From positions 1 through 5,137 of the forward strand of contig JAEUIB010000102.1 of NCBI GenBank assembly GCA_016795255.1: 5,137 bases of DNA, written 5' to 3'. Shown here piece after piece: positions 1-5,137 of this stretch; within the stretch, counting starts at the first letter, position 1, and each line of letters begins with the position of its first letter. The stretch comes from Planctomycetota bacterium (lineage in GTDB: Bacteria; Planctomycetota; B15-G4; JADJEK01). The notes below the pieces were generated by a model. The model saw only the letters and a program-made list of their open reading frames with translations, searched no databases and was not told where the DNA came from. Both the position numbers and the translations under genes were made by a program.

Positions 1-800
1 AGGTCGCGGAACAACCACGGACGGCCGAGGCAGCCGCGCCCGATGATCACGCCGTCGCAGCCGGTCTGGCGCATCATGCGCAGCGCGTCGTGGGCTTCCC
101 AGACGTCGCCGTTGCCGAGCACCGGGATCTCCGGCACGGCGGCCTTCAATTCGCCGATCGCGTTCCAGTCGGCGTCGCCCGAGTACGACTGCGCCGCGGT
201 GCGTGCGTGGAGTCCGATCGCACTGCATCCCTCTTCGACCGCGATGCGCCCGGCGCGGAGGAACGTCAGCGTGCGATCGTCGATGCCCTTGCGGAACTTG
301 ATCGTGACCGGCACGTGGCCCGCGCCCGCGACGAGCGCGCGCACGAGCTTCGCCATCAGCTTCGGACGCGCCGGGATCGCCGAGCCGCCGCCGGCCGCGG
401 TGACCTTGCGCACGGGGCAGCCGAAGTTCATGTCGATGTGGTCGACGTGTCCCTCGGCGGCGAGGACGCGCGCGGCTTCGCGCAGTCGATCGGGATCGGA
501 GCCGTAGAGCTGGATCGAGCGCGGCCACTCACCGGGCGCGAAGCTCGCGAGCGTCCACGTCTTGCGGTTCTTCTCGAGCAGGCCCCGCGCCGTGATCATC
601 TCGCTGACGTAGAGGCCGGCGCCGAAGCGGCGGCAGATCCTGCGGAACGCGGAGTTGGTGACGCCCGCCATCGGCGCGAGCACGACCGGCGGATCGACGA
701 CGAGAGGACCGATGCGCAACGGCGCGAATTCGCCGGGGCGCGCGTTCTGCACGTCGAGGTTGATGCTGCTGCGGACGTAGCCGGACTGCGTCGAATGCAT
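1..800 (-). CDS. dusB: tRNA-dihydrouridine synthase, DusB/NifR3 type (C-terminus cut by window start)
   Basis: FMN-dependent enzyme that reduces specific uridines in the tRNA D-loop to dihydrouridine, using NADPH in the cytoplasm. The first 266 residues are present; the family is usually about 320-350 residues, so roughly 60-80 are missing past the edge. Visible motifs in order: VLAPMAGVTN (about 40-49, FMN-binding start of the TIM barrel), SEMITARGLL (66-75), IQLYGSDP (96-103), HIDMNFGCPVRKVT (121-134) with catalytic Cys128, VTIKFRKGIDD (165-175), GLHARTAAQSYSGDADW (196-212), and the phosphate-binding GNGD (229-232) and IGRG (253-256). The ATG at 800 is chosen because an in-frame stop lies shortly upstream and no other start falls between; no clear Shine-Dalgarno precedes it. 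It begins 42 nt after the beta-helix gene ends, so read-through from that gene is possible. The GGGSA stretch after the Cys motif and the Asn where DusB usually has Asp (MAGVTD) are mild variations. The exact subfamily (DusB versus another Dus) is less certain than the enzyme class. Confidence 0.95.
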   Translation of the reverse strand, partial: MHSTQSGYVRSSINLDVQNARPGEFAPLRIGPLVVDPPVVLAPMAGVTNSAFRRICRRFGAGLYVSEMITARGLLEKNRKTWTLASFAPGEWPRSIQLYGSDPDRLREAARVLAAEGHVDHIDMNFGCPVRKVTAAGGGSAIPARPKLMAKLVRALVAGAGHVPVTIKFRKGIDDRTLTFLRAGRIAVEEGCSAIGLHARTAAQSYSGDADWNAIGELKAAVPEIPVLGNGDVWEAHDALRMMRQTGCDGVIIGRGCLGRPWLFRD

Positions 801-842
801 GGACGCGCGAGGATAGCAGTCCGGCTCACGCCGATCCGGTCG

Positions 843-2120
843 TCAGAACCCCGCCGCGAGCACCGTGATCGCGCTGCCGCCCGCCCAACGTGGTCCGCCC
901 GCGGTCAAGAAGATCGGCTGCGTGACGAGCGTCACGCCGTCGATCCCCGCGGGGAGCTGTGGGATGGCGACCGGCGCGGCGAGAGCGCCGCTCGGTCCGA
1001 GCGGGATCGTCGCGAGGTACGTCATCGGCAACGACAGCACCAGCGGTCCCGAGCTGCCGAACGGCTCGATCGGTGCGTTGCCGGTGCGAGGTGCGCCGAA
1101 CAGTAGGACGACGTCGTTCGCCTGACCCGCGAGCGTCAGCAGGACGCTCTGGCCCGCGCGACCGGGCGATTCGACTTCGTAGTGACCGGAGGATCCGGGC
1201 AGGTTCGTCACCAAGCCCTGCGGATCGCTCAGTGGTAGGCCGAACCCACCCGTCGCGGAGTTCGGCGCCGACGCTACGCCCGGCGCGCCGCCGTTCAGCG
1301 TGGTGTCACGCAGCGCGACCGGACCGGTAGGCCCCTGCGGAGCAGGGTTCAACACCATGCCCCATCCGCCGTTGCCCGAATACAGCGGGAGGATCACTCC
1401 AGAGAAGGTCTGGTCCCCGCCGGGCCCCCCGGTGATCGTCACGTCGTCGAATCGAAGGGCCGACCCCATCGAGCCGACGACCCCGACGCCACCCGTGCCC
1501 GCGTGCGTGTGGATGATGCCGTTGCGTCCCTTGCCGCCGACGAACTGGGACTCGAACGCGCTCAAGTGCGAGGTCATCGCCAAGCTCTGGACGAAGCACC
1601 CCCGACCCCCGAACGAGTTGCCGGTCGACGCCGCCACGCCTCCGGTCGCGGCACACCGCACCACGACGCAGTGCGCCGCATCGGACACGGAGAGTGCTCC
1701 CCGGCCGTCGGACGCGGTGATCGAGGTGTCCTCGATCCAGACCGAACCGAGATTGCCGATGAGATCGATCGCGTCGGTGATGTCGGTCGCCGTTTCGATC
1801 CGCAGCCCGCGGAGCACGACCGACTGCGTCGGCCCGAGGTTCACGATGCGAAGCGGGTGGGTCAGCACGACGTTCGCCGCGGTGTCGGCGACGATCGTGA
1901 GGCTCTTTCCGCTGATCGTGACCGGCAGGGGGCCGCCATACACGCCCTGGCGAACGAGCAGGATGTCGCCGTCGGCGGCGGAAGCGATCGCCAGGCCCAA
2001 GCTGGCGAATTCGAACCCGGGCCCCTGCGCCGCATCGACGACGACGACTCCTGGGCTCGCGGTACCCGCGAGTCCGAAGGAGAGTGCGAACAAGCCGAAC
2101 GCGAACGTCGTGGAACGCAT
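843..2120 (-). CDS. secreted right-handed beta-helix protein with planctomycete-style C-terminal domain
   Basis: Predicted exported protein of 425 residues; function unknown. Residues 1-23 form a Sec-type signal peptide (MRSTTFAFGLFALSFGLAGT, then Ala-Ser-Pro), with cleavage plausible around residue 21. Residues about 30-110 match the opening of pectate-lyase-like beta-helix proteins: an amphipathic 'LGLAIASAADGDILLV' segment, then GVYGG, and short beta strands such as SLTIVAD and VVLRGLRIET. The middle (about 110-320) continues as short hydrophobic strands separated by Gly/Asn/Ser-rich turns, typical of coils in a parallel helix. The last 100 residues (about 320-425) form a separate beta-rich domain (YEVESPGRAGQSVLLTL ... 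LPAGIDGVTLVTQPIFL). No catalytic motif for a polysaccharide lyase is evident, so a surface or adhesive role is as likely as an enzymatic one. The start at 2120 is chosen over the in-frame ATG at 2183 because GGGAGG sits 6 nt upstream, the signal peptide begins there, and the 2183 ATG lies inside the queD terminator hairpin. Confidence 0.85.
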   Translation of the reverse strand: MRSTTFAFGLFALSFGLAGTASPGVVVVDAAQGPGFEFASLGLAIASAADGDILLVRQGVYGGPLPVTISGKSLTIVADTAANVVLTHPLRIVNLGPTQSVVLRGLRIETATDITDAIDLIGNLGSVWIEDTSITASDGRGALSVSDAAHCVVVRCAATGGVAASTGNSFGGRGCFVQSLAMTSHLSAFESQFVGGKGRNGIIHTHAGTGGVGVVGSMGSALRFDDVTITGGPGGDQTFSGVILPLYSGNGGWGMVLNPAPQGPTGPVALRDTTLNGGAPGVASAPNSATGGFGLPLSDPQGLVTNLPGSSGHYEVESPGRAGQSVLLTLAGQANDVVLLFGAPRTGNAPIEPFGSSGPLVLSLPMTYLATIPLGPSGALAAPVAIPQLPAGIDGVTLVTQPIFLTAGGPRWAGGSAITVLAAGF

Positions 2121-2126
2121 CGATTT

Positions 2127-2132
2127 CCTCCC
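2127..2132 (-). promoter_or_regulatory. strong Shine-Dalgarno for the beta-helix gene
   Basis: On the minus strand GGGAGG lies 6 nt before the ATG at 2120. It decides between this start and the upstream ATG at 2183, which has no such site and would put a charged 21-residue extension ahead of an otherwise normal signal peptide. Confidence 0.8.
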
Positions 2133-2167
2133 GCGCAGGTGTCGGGATGAGAGCCGACGCGCGCGAG

Positions 2168-2195
2168 AAAATCCAGGAGCCATCCGCCGCTCCTG
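2168..2195 (-). terminator. intrinsic terminator-like hairpin after queD
   Basis: Read on the minus strand, CAGGAGC (2195-2189) pairs perfectly with GCTCCTG (2180-2174) around an 8-nt loop. GA and then four T residues (2171-2168) follow. It begins 35 nt beyond the queD stop codon. The short U run makes it a modest but credible rho-independent terminator, and it would separate folE-queD from the beta-helix gene. Confidence 0.6.
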
Positions 2196-2230
2196 CGGAC
2201 CTCCCCGCTCGGGTCACACGGTGGAGACCG

Positions 2231-2578
2231 TCACTCCCCGCGATACACGACCCACGAGGACGGCGTCTCGGCCAGATCCACTTGGTGCAGCGTCGCCGGC
2301 ACCGCGTCCTTCAGGTCGTTCCCGATCCAGATGACGACGTGCTCGGCCGACGGGTTCTGCAGCAGGTCGTTCAGGTACGTGTGGTCGAGGCGGTCGACGA
2401 CCTTCTCCTTGACGATCCGCTTCAGGATCGCGAAGTCCATCGCGAGCCCGTCCTTCTGCACCGGCGCATCGATCGTCACGACCAATCGATAGGTGTGGCC
2501 GTGCAAGTTCCGACACTCACCGTCGTAGTACGGCAGCAGGTGCGCGGCGTCGAACGTGAAGGCCTTGGAGACGAGCAT
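2231..2578 (-). CDS. queD: 6-carboxytetrahydropterin synthase QueD
   Basis: Converts 7,8-dihydroneopterin triphosphate, the FolE product, into 6-carboxy-5,6,7,8-tetrahydropterin, the second step towards preQ0 and queuosine. It is a cytoplasmic zinc enzyme of the PTPS/QueD fold. The 115-residue product is close to the usual bacterial QueD length (about 120). Visible features: FTFDAAH (7-13) with zinc ligand His13; the CxxxHGH signature at 22-28 with catalytic Cys22 and zinc ligands His26 and His28; MDFAILK (47-53); LDHTYLND (64-71) with the catalytic Asp65-His66 pair; NPSAEH (75-80); and the C-terminal substrate-binding Glu104. An in-frame GTG at 2620 would add 14 residues, but they resemble no conserved part of the family and lack a ribosome binding site, so the ATG at 2578 is preferred. 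That start also lacks a clear Shine-Dalgarno, so translation may depend on the preceding folE, 60 nt upstream. The CxxxHGH signature favours QueD over the PTPS-III folate-type homologues. Confidence 0.95.
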   Translation of the reverse strand: MLVSKAFTFDAAHLLPYYDGECRNLHGHTYRLVVTIDAPVQKDGLAMDFAILKRIVKEKVVDRLDHTYLNDLLQNPSAEHVVIWIGNDLKDAVPATLHQVDLAETPSSWVVYRGE

Positions 2579-2638
2579 GGGCAGGGACCGCTTTCGAATG
2601 CGGCACGTTACTCCACGCACTGCGGTCGGGTGAAGGTG
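2579..2638 (-). other. folE-queD spacer
   Basis: Sixty nucleotides separate the folE stop from the queD ATG. No terminator, promoter or Shine-Dalgarno is evident; a 4-bp CCGC/GCGG stem is the only local structure. This supports co-transcription of the two genes. Confidence 0.5.
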
Positions 2639-3211
2639 TCACCGATCGCGCGAGCGATCGAGCATCAACGCCATCACCTCGTTGCGGGTGCCTTCGCACG
2701 TGTAGAACACGCCGCGCAGCGCCGACGTGACCATCAACGAGCCCGGCTTGCGGACCCCGCGGGCGGTCATGCACGTGTGCGTGGCCTCGATCACGACGGC
2801 CACGCCTTCGGGCTTCACCTTCTCCATCATCAGATCGGCGATCTGCGCGGTCAGGCGCTCTTGCACCTGCGGTCGGCGAGCGAACGACTCGACGACGCGG
2901 GCGAGCTTCGACAGGCCGACGATCCTGCCCTTCGGGATGTACGCGACGTGCGCGCGGCCGGTGAACGGCATCAGGTGGTGTTCGCAGAACGAGTCGAACG
3001 GGATGTCCTTCACGAGCACCATCTCGTGGTGATCCTCGTCGAACATCTTCGTGAGGTGCGTCGACGGGTCTTCGTGGAGTCCGCGGAAGACCTCGGCGTA
3101 CATGCGGGCGACGCGCGCGGGCGTCTCTTTCAATCCGTCGCGTTCGGGGTTCTCGCCGATCGCGGCCAGGATCTCCCGGACCGCCCGTTCGATGCGCGCG
3201 TTGTCGACCAC
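2639..3211 (-). CDS. folE: GTP cyclohydrolase I (FolE)
   Basis: Hydrolyses GTP to 7,8-dihydroneopterin triphosphate and formate, the entry step for tetrahydrofolate and for queuosine-type 7-deazaguanines. FolE acts as a cytoplasmic toroidal homodecamer. The 190-residue protein has normal length for the short bacterial form. Conserved parts: GLKETPARVARMY (26-38); FCEHHLMPF (75-83) with zinc ligands Cys76 and His79 and catalytic His78; GRAHVAYIP (85-93); IVGLSKLARVVE (97-108) with the Lys102/Arg105 GTP-contact residues; RPQVQERL (113-120) with Glu118; and HTCMTARGV (145-153) with catalytic His145, zinc ligand Cys147 and Arg151. All three zinc ligands are present, so this is the zinc-dependent type IA enzyme, not the FolE2 (IB) family. 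The GTG start at 3211 has AGGGAG 6 nt upstream and fits the family N-terminus. The next gene is queD, which uses the FolE product directly. Folate supply is an equally valid role. Confidence 0.97.
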   Translation of the reverse strand: MVDNARIERAVREILAAIGENPERDGLKETPARVARMYAEVFRGLHEDPSTHLTKMFDEDHHEMVLVKDIPFDSFCEHHLMPFTGRAHVAYIPKGRIVGLSKLARVVESFARRPQVQERLTAQIADLMMEKVKPEGVAVVIEATHTCMTARGVRKPGSLMVTSALRGVFYTCEGTRNEVMALMLDRSRDR

Positions 3212-3217
3212 GAACGA

Positions 3218-3223
3218 CTCCCT
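3218..3223 (-). promoter_or_regulatory. Shine-Dalgarno for folE
   Basis: AGGGAG on the minus strand lies 6 nt before the GTG at 3211. It supports that non-ATG start. It is only 7 nt downstream of the base of the hairpin at 3231-3274. Confidence 0.75.
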
Positions 3224-3230
3224 ACGAAAC

Positions 3231-3274
3231 GACGCCGCCGGAAGGGCGGCAACGATAGCCCCTCCGGCGGCGTC
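3231..3274 (-). terminator. long GC-rich hairpin between the M56 gene and folE
   Basis: Two 16-nt arms, 3231-3246 and 3259-3274, are complementary at 15 of 16 positions around a 12-nt loop; the outer 12 bp are perfect (GACGCCGCCGGA/TCCGGCGGCGTC). On the minus strand it starts 15 nt after the M56 stop and is followed only by GTTTCG, a weak U tract. It most likely ends or attenuates the M56 transcript. Because it stands just ahead of the folE ribosome binding site, it could instead belong to the folE leader. It matches no preQ1 or THF riboswitch pattern that I recognise. Confidence 0.6.
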
Positions 3275-3289
3275 GAGGTGACGGCGATT

Positions 3290-5137
3290 TCAGGTGTCTT
3301 CGCCGGCCGGCACCGTGTCGACGATCATCGGCATCCCGGGATTCGGCGCGGGCTGCGGCGCGAACAACACGCGCAGCAGCTCGACCACGCGGACCTGGTT
3401 GTCGCCGGACGCGCGCTTCGCGAGCAGCGTGTCCATCAGTCGCTGGGTCGACTCCGGGGACTGGTGCTCACGGACGTCGCGCAGCAGATCGACGATCGCC
3501 TCGCGACGATCGTCGGCTTCCTCGTCCTCGCCCTCCGAGTCACAGGCGTCCTCGCCCTCCTCTTCGCACGGCTCGTCGCCGGAATCGTCGCACTCGAGCG
3601 TTTCGATCGCGTCGCCGATTTCGATCGACAGGCTGTCGAGGTCGCCGACCTCGGCCTCGAGTTCCTGGAGGTCTTCGAGCATGTCCTCGTCGAGCATGAT
3701 CACGTCCGCGAACTCCTCGCCGAGGTGGGCGCGGAGCTCGTCGAGTTCGGCGGTGTCGATCTCGATCGAATCGATGCCGGCCTCCAGCTCCATCGTGTCG
3801 ACCGGCGGGGCGAGATCGGGTGCGTCGCCGTCGCGCTTCAGCAGCGCGGCGATGATCTCCTGCGCTTCCGGCGTGAACTGCGACGACTGCAGCAGCGCAT
3901 CGCCGACGGCTTCGCGCACTTCGCTGCCTTCCCACTCGTCGCGCAGCACTCGCGCGAACGCGCGGCGCACTGCGGGGTCGTGGAGTTGCGTGCCGAGAGC
4001 TCGCGCGGCCGTGACGCGCGCGTCCTGGTCCGACGTCTCCGTCAGGACCTCGATCAGCGCGTCGCGGAGCGGGTCGGTGGTGTCGGCGCGGGGCGTGCCG
4101 AAGAACACCTCGTCGTTCGCCGGCAGGACGCTCCCCGTGTAGCGCTGGAACGGATCCGACGGACCGACGGTGACGCTGGGTCCGACCGAGTTCGGCGCGG
4201 CGGGGCCCGACTGCGGGCGCTTCGCCTTGTGCGCCTTGCGCGCCGGCTTCGGCGCGGCGGGCGCCGTGTCGATCGGCCGAGTGTCGAGCGACGGCGTGGT
4301 CTTCGGCGGGCAGAACGCGACGATGCGTTCGGACAGCGGCGCGTCGGACAGCATCGTCGCGGCGACCGTGCCCTGCCCGATCAGCAGCAGCAGAACGGCC
4401 GTCGCCGCGCCGCCGAGCACCACGAGCCGTCGACGCATCGTGAGGGGAGTGTTCTTGTTCAACAGCATGTCGATTCTCCTTCGCAATTGCGGAAGCGTGG
4501 GTGCCCAGTGCAGCAGCGTCGGTGAACGGGGGACGGCGGGCGCTCCGGCGACGGCCGGCAGCGCGGCGCGCGCGTGGTCGAGCAGCGCGAGCGCATAGCG
4601 CTTGCGCTGCGACGCATTCGCGGCGACGAGTTGGTCGCAGGCGAGTTCGCGCGTGCGGTCGATCTGCGCCGACAGCCACCACGCGACCGGATGGAACCAG
4701 TAGACGGTCTTCAGCGCGGCCTGCGCGAGTGCGGCCAGCGGGTCGCGGCGTTCGAGATGCACCAGTTCGTGGCGCAACGCGAACACGAGTCCGTCCGCGG
4801 CCGCGCGTTCCGCGGACGGCAGCAGGATCACGGGGCTCGTCACGCCCCAGCACGCCGGCGCGTCGACGGCCTCGCTGCGACGCAGGCGGATGCGCCCGGC
4901 CAGCGCGTGGCCGCCGTGGGCCAAGCGCCATTGTTCGAGCGTCGCCGCATCGGTGACGGGCGTCGCGTCCTTGACCAGACGAGCGGTGCGGATCAGCCGC
5001 AGCAGGTGGCGCCGCCCGACGAGCAGAACGCCGAGCAGCCACACGACGATCACGTACGGCGTCGCCCGGCGGAGTGCGGAGTTCAGCCCGACGACCGCGA
5101 CGCGCGCGCGCTGCTTCAACGTCGGTCCGGCGACGCG
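3290..5137 (-). CDS. M56 (BlaR1/MecR1-like) membrane metallopeptidase with HEAT-like and acidic C-terminal region (N-terminus cut by window end)
   Basis: Membrane zinc protease of the BlaR1 family, whose studied members pass an extracytoplasmic signal to the cytoplasm and cause cleavage of a BlaI/MecI-type repressor. The frame stays open to the window edge, so the true start and the first membrane helices lie outside. Numbering from the TTG at 5119: membrane helix about 21-40; GVTSPVILLP (92-101); zinc motif HELVH (117-121); FHPVAWW (142-148); RELACD (157-162), whose Glu158 is the likely third zinc ligand; a final membrane helix about 232-255; a Pro/Ala/Lys-rich linker about 268-345; HEAT-like helical pairs about 350-428; an extremely acidic segment 443-538; and a further helical stretch 539-587. 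No penicillin-binding SxxK/SxN/KTG set is visible, so this is not a beta-lactam sensor of the classical kind. By BlaR1 topology the region after 255 should lie outside the cytoplasmic membrane. The natural ligand and partner are unknown; a BlaI-like gene would be expected beyond 5137. Confidence 0.9.
   Translation of the reverse strand, partial: RVAGPTLKQRARVAVVGLNSALRRATPYVIVVWLLGVLLVGRRHLLRLIRTARLVKDATPVTDAATLEQWRLAHGGHALAGRIRLRRSEAVDAPACWGVTSPVILLPSAERAAADGLVFALRHELVHLERRDPLAALAQAALKTVYWFHPVAWWLSAQIDRTRELACDQLVAANASQRKRYALALLDHARAALPAVAGAPAVPRSPTLLHWAPTLPQLRRRIDMLLNKNTPLTMRRRLVVLGGAATAVLLLLIGQGTVAATMLSDAPLSERIVAFCPPKTTPSLDTRPIDTAPAAPKPARKAHKAKRPQSGPAAPNSVGPSVTVGPSDPFQRYTGSVLPANDEVFFGTPRADTTDPLRDALIEVLTETSDQDARVTAARALGTQLHDPAVRRAFARVLRDEWEGSEVREAVGDALLQSSQFTPEAQEIIAALLKRDGDAPDLAPPVDTMELEAGIDSIEIDTAELDELRAHLGEEFADVIMLDEDMLEDLQELEAEVGDLDSLSIEIGDAIETLECDDSGDEPCEEEGEDACDSEGEDEEADDRREAIVDLLRDVREHQSPESTQRLMDTLLAKRASGDNQVRVVELLRVLFAPQPAPNPGMPMIVDTVPAGEDT
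3521..3592 (-). repeat. three tandem 24-bp coding units (8-residue Cys/acidic repeat)
   Basis: Inside the M56 gene, residues 510-533 consist of three consecutive octapeptides fitting C-[DE]-[DES]-[SE]-G-[DE]-[DE]-x, with cysteines at 510, 518 and 526. At DNA level the second and third units share an identical 14-mer (3547-3560 and 3523-3536) exactly 24 bp apart; the first unit (3569-3592) has diverged. This looks like in-frame tandem duplication. Confidence 0.75.

Larger units (their letters stand above)
2121..2230 (-). other. intergenic region between queD and the beta-helix gene
   Basis: This 110-nt gap is the largest in the window. It holds the terminator-like hairpin and, nearer the beta-helix gene, that gene's Shine-Dalgarno. 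Only about 35 nt lie between the two, so a promoter for the beta-helix gene would have to overlap the hairpin or lie further back. I could not recognise -35/-10 boxes. Confidence 0.6.

Noticed and set aside
596..829. 77-codon minus-strand frame near the start of dus
   Set aside because: It is a shifted reading of the first part of dus; the dus frame carries the conserved motifs.
90..1106. Long Arg/Ala-rich plus-strand open frame of 338 codons
   Set aside because: It overlaps the unmistakable dus gene and the end of the beta-helix gene on the minus strand and has no recognisable motif.
1984..1991. GCGATCGC octamer, identical to the cyanobacterial HIP1 palindrome
   Set aside because: A single copy within coding sequence; GATCG-type words are common here from codon use, and the genes do not look cyanobacterial.
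2141..2158. GTCGG/CCGAC inverted repeat upstream of the beta-helix gene
   Set aside because: Only 5 bp of pairing with an 8-nt loop, expected by chance in GC-rich sequence.
3212..3289. Possible preQ1 or tetrahydrofolate riboswitch ahead of folE
   Set aside because: The interval is mostly one simple hairpin, with no preQ1 pseudoknot pattern and no THF-type junction visible.
3294..4142. Ser-rich plus-strand open frame of 282 codons
   Set aside because: It is the antisense reading of the Asp/Glu-rich part of the M56 gene (GAC/GAG/GAT codons read as Ser/Arg codons); no independent coding sign or ribosome binding site.
2084..4525. An 813-codon open frame on the plus strand
   Set aside because: It runs antisense across queD, folE and much of the M56 gene, all with clear family motifs on the other strand. 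Its translation is low-complexity Arg/Asp/Val/Leu-rich sequence, as expected from the antisense of GC-rich genes.
3290..5119. Complete M56 gene starting at the TTG at 5119
   Set aside because: The frame is open to the window edge, and BlaR1-type proteins have more membrane helices before the zinc domain than the one present, so the start lies outside.

Overview
This GC-rich window is fully coding on the minus strand, with five genes read right to left and only short gaps between them. It suggests a high-GC environmental bacterium. The best clue is the secreted beta-helix protein at 843-2120. Its Gly-rich body and its C-terminal domain, which ends in an 'LPAGIDGVTLVTQPIFL...' type segment, resemble secreted proteins I associate with marine Planctomycetota. 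That assignment comes from memory of protein style, not from a search.

Layout in transcription order (from 5137 down to 1): (1) an M56/BlaR1-type membrane metallopeptidase, cut at its N-terminus by the window edge, whose C-terminal sensor part is a HEAT-like helical region plus an extremely acidic stretch; (2) a strong 44-bp hairpin; (3) folE, GTP cyclohydrolase I, from a GTG start with a good ribosome binding site; (4) queD, 6-carboxytetrahydropterin synthase, 60 nt after folE; (5) a compact terminator-like hairpin with a short U run; (6) the secreted beta-helix protein with a strong Shine-Dalgarno; (7) a DusB-type tRNA-dihydrouridine synthase, 42 nt further on and cut at its C-terminus by the window start.

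How the genes fit together: FolE and QueD catalyse consecutive steps, GTP to dihydroneopterin triphosphate to 6-carboxytetrahydropterin. These open the route to preQ0 and queuosine, and FolE also feeds folate synthesis. The hairpins on either side suggest folE-queD is its own transcription unit. Dus also modifies tRNA, but it is separated from folE-queD by the beta-helix gene and a terminator, so a functional link is only suggestive. The metallopeptidase probably belongs to a BlaI/BlaR-like signalling unit whose regulator, if present, lies beyond position 5137.

Most of the window is conserved housekeeping sequence. The least ordinary part is the C-terminal half of the M56 protein, with an eight-residue Cys/acidic unit repeated three times in tandem. 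I see no RNA genes, CRISPR array, insertion sequence or attachment site, and no convincing promoter. No gene-free stretch exceeds about 110 bases.
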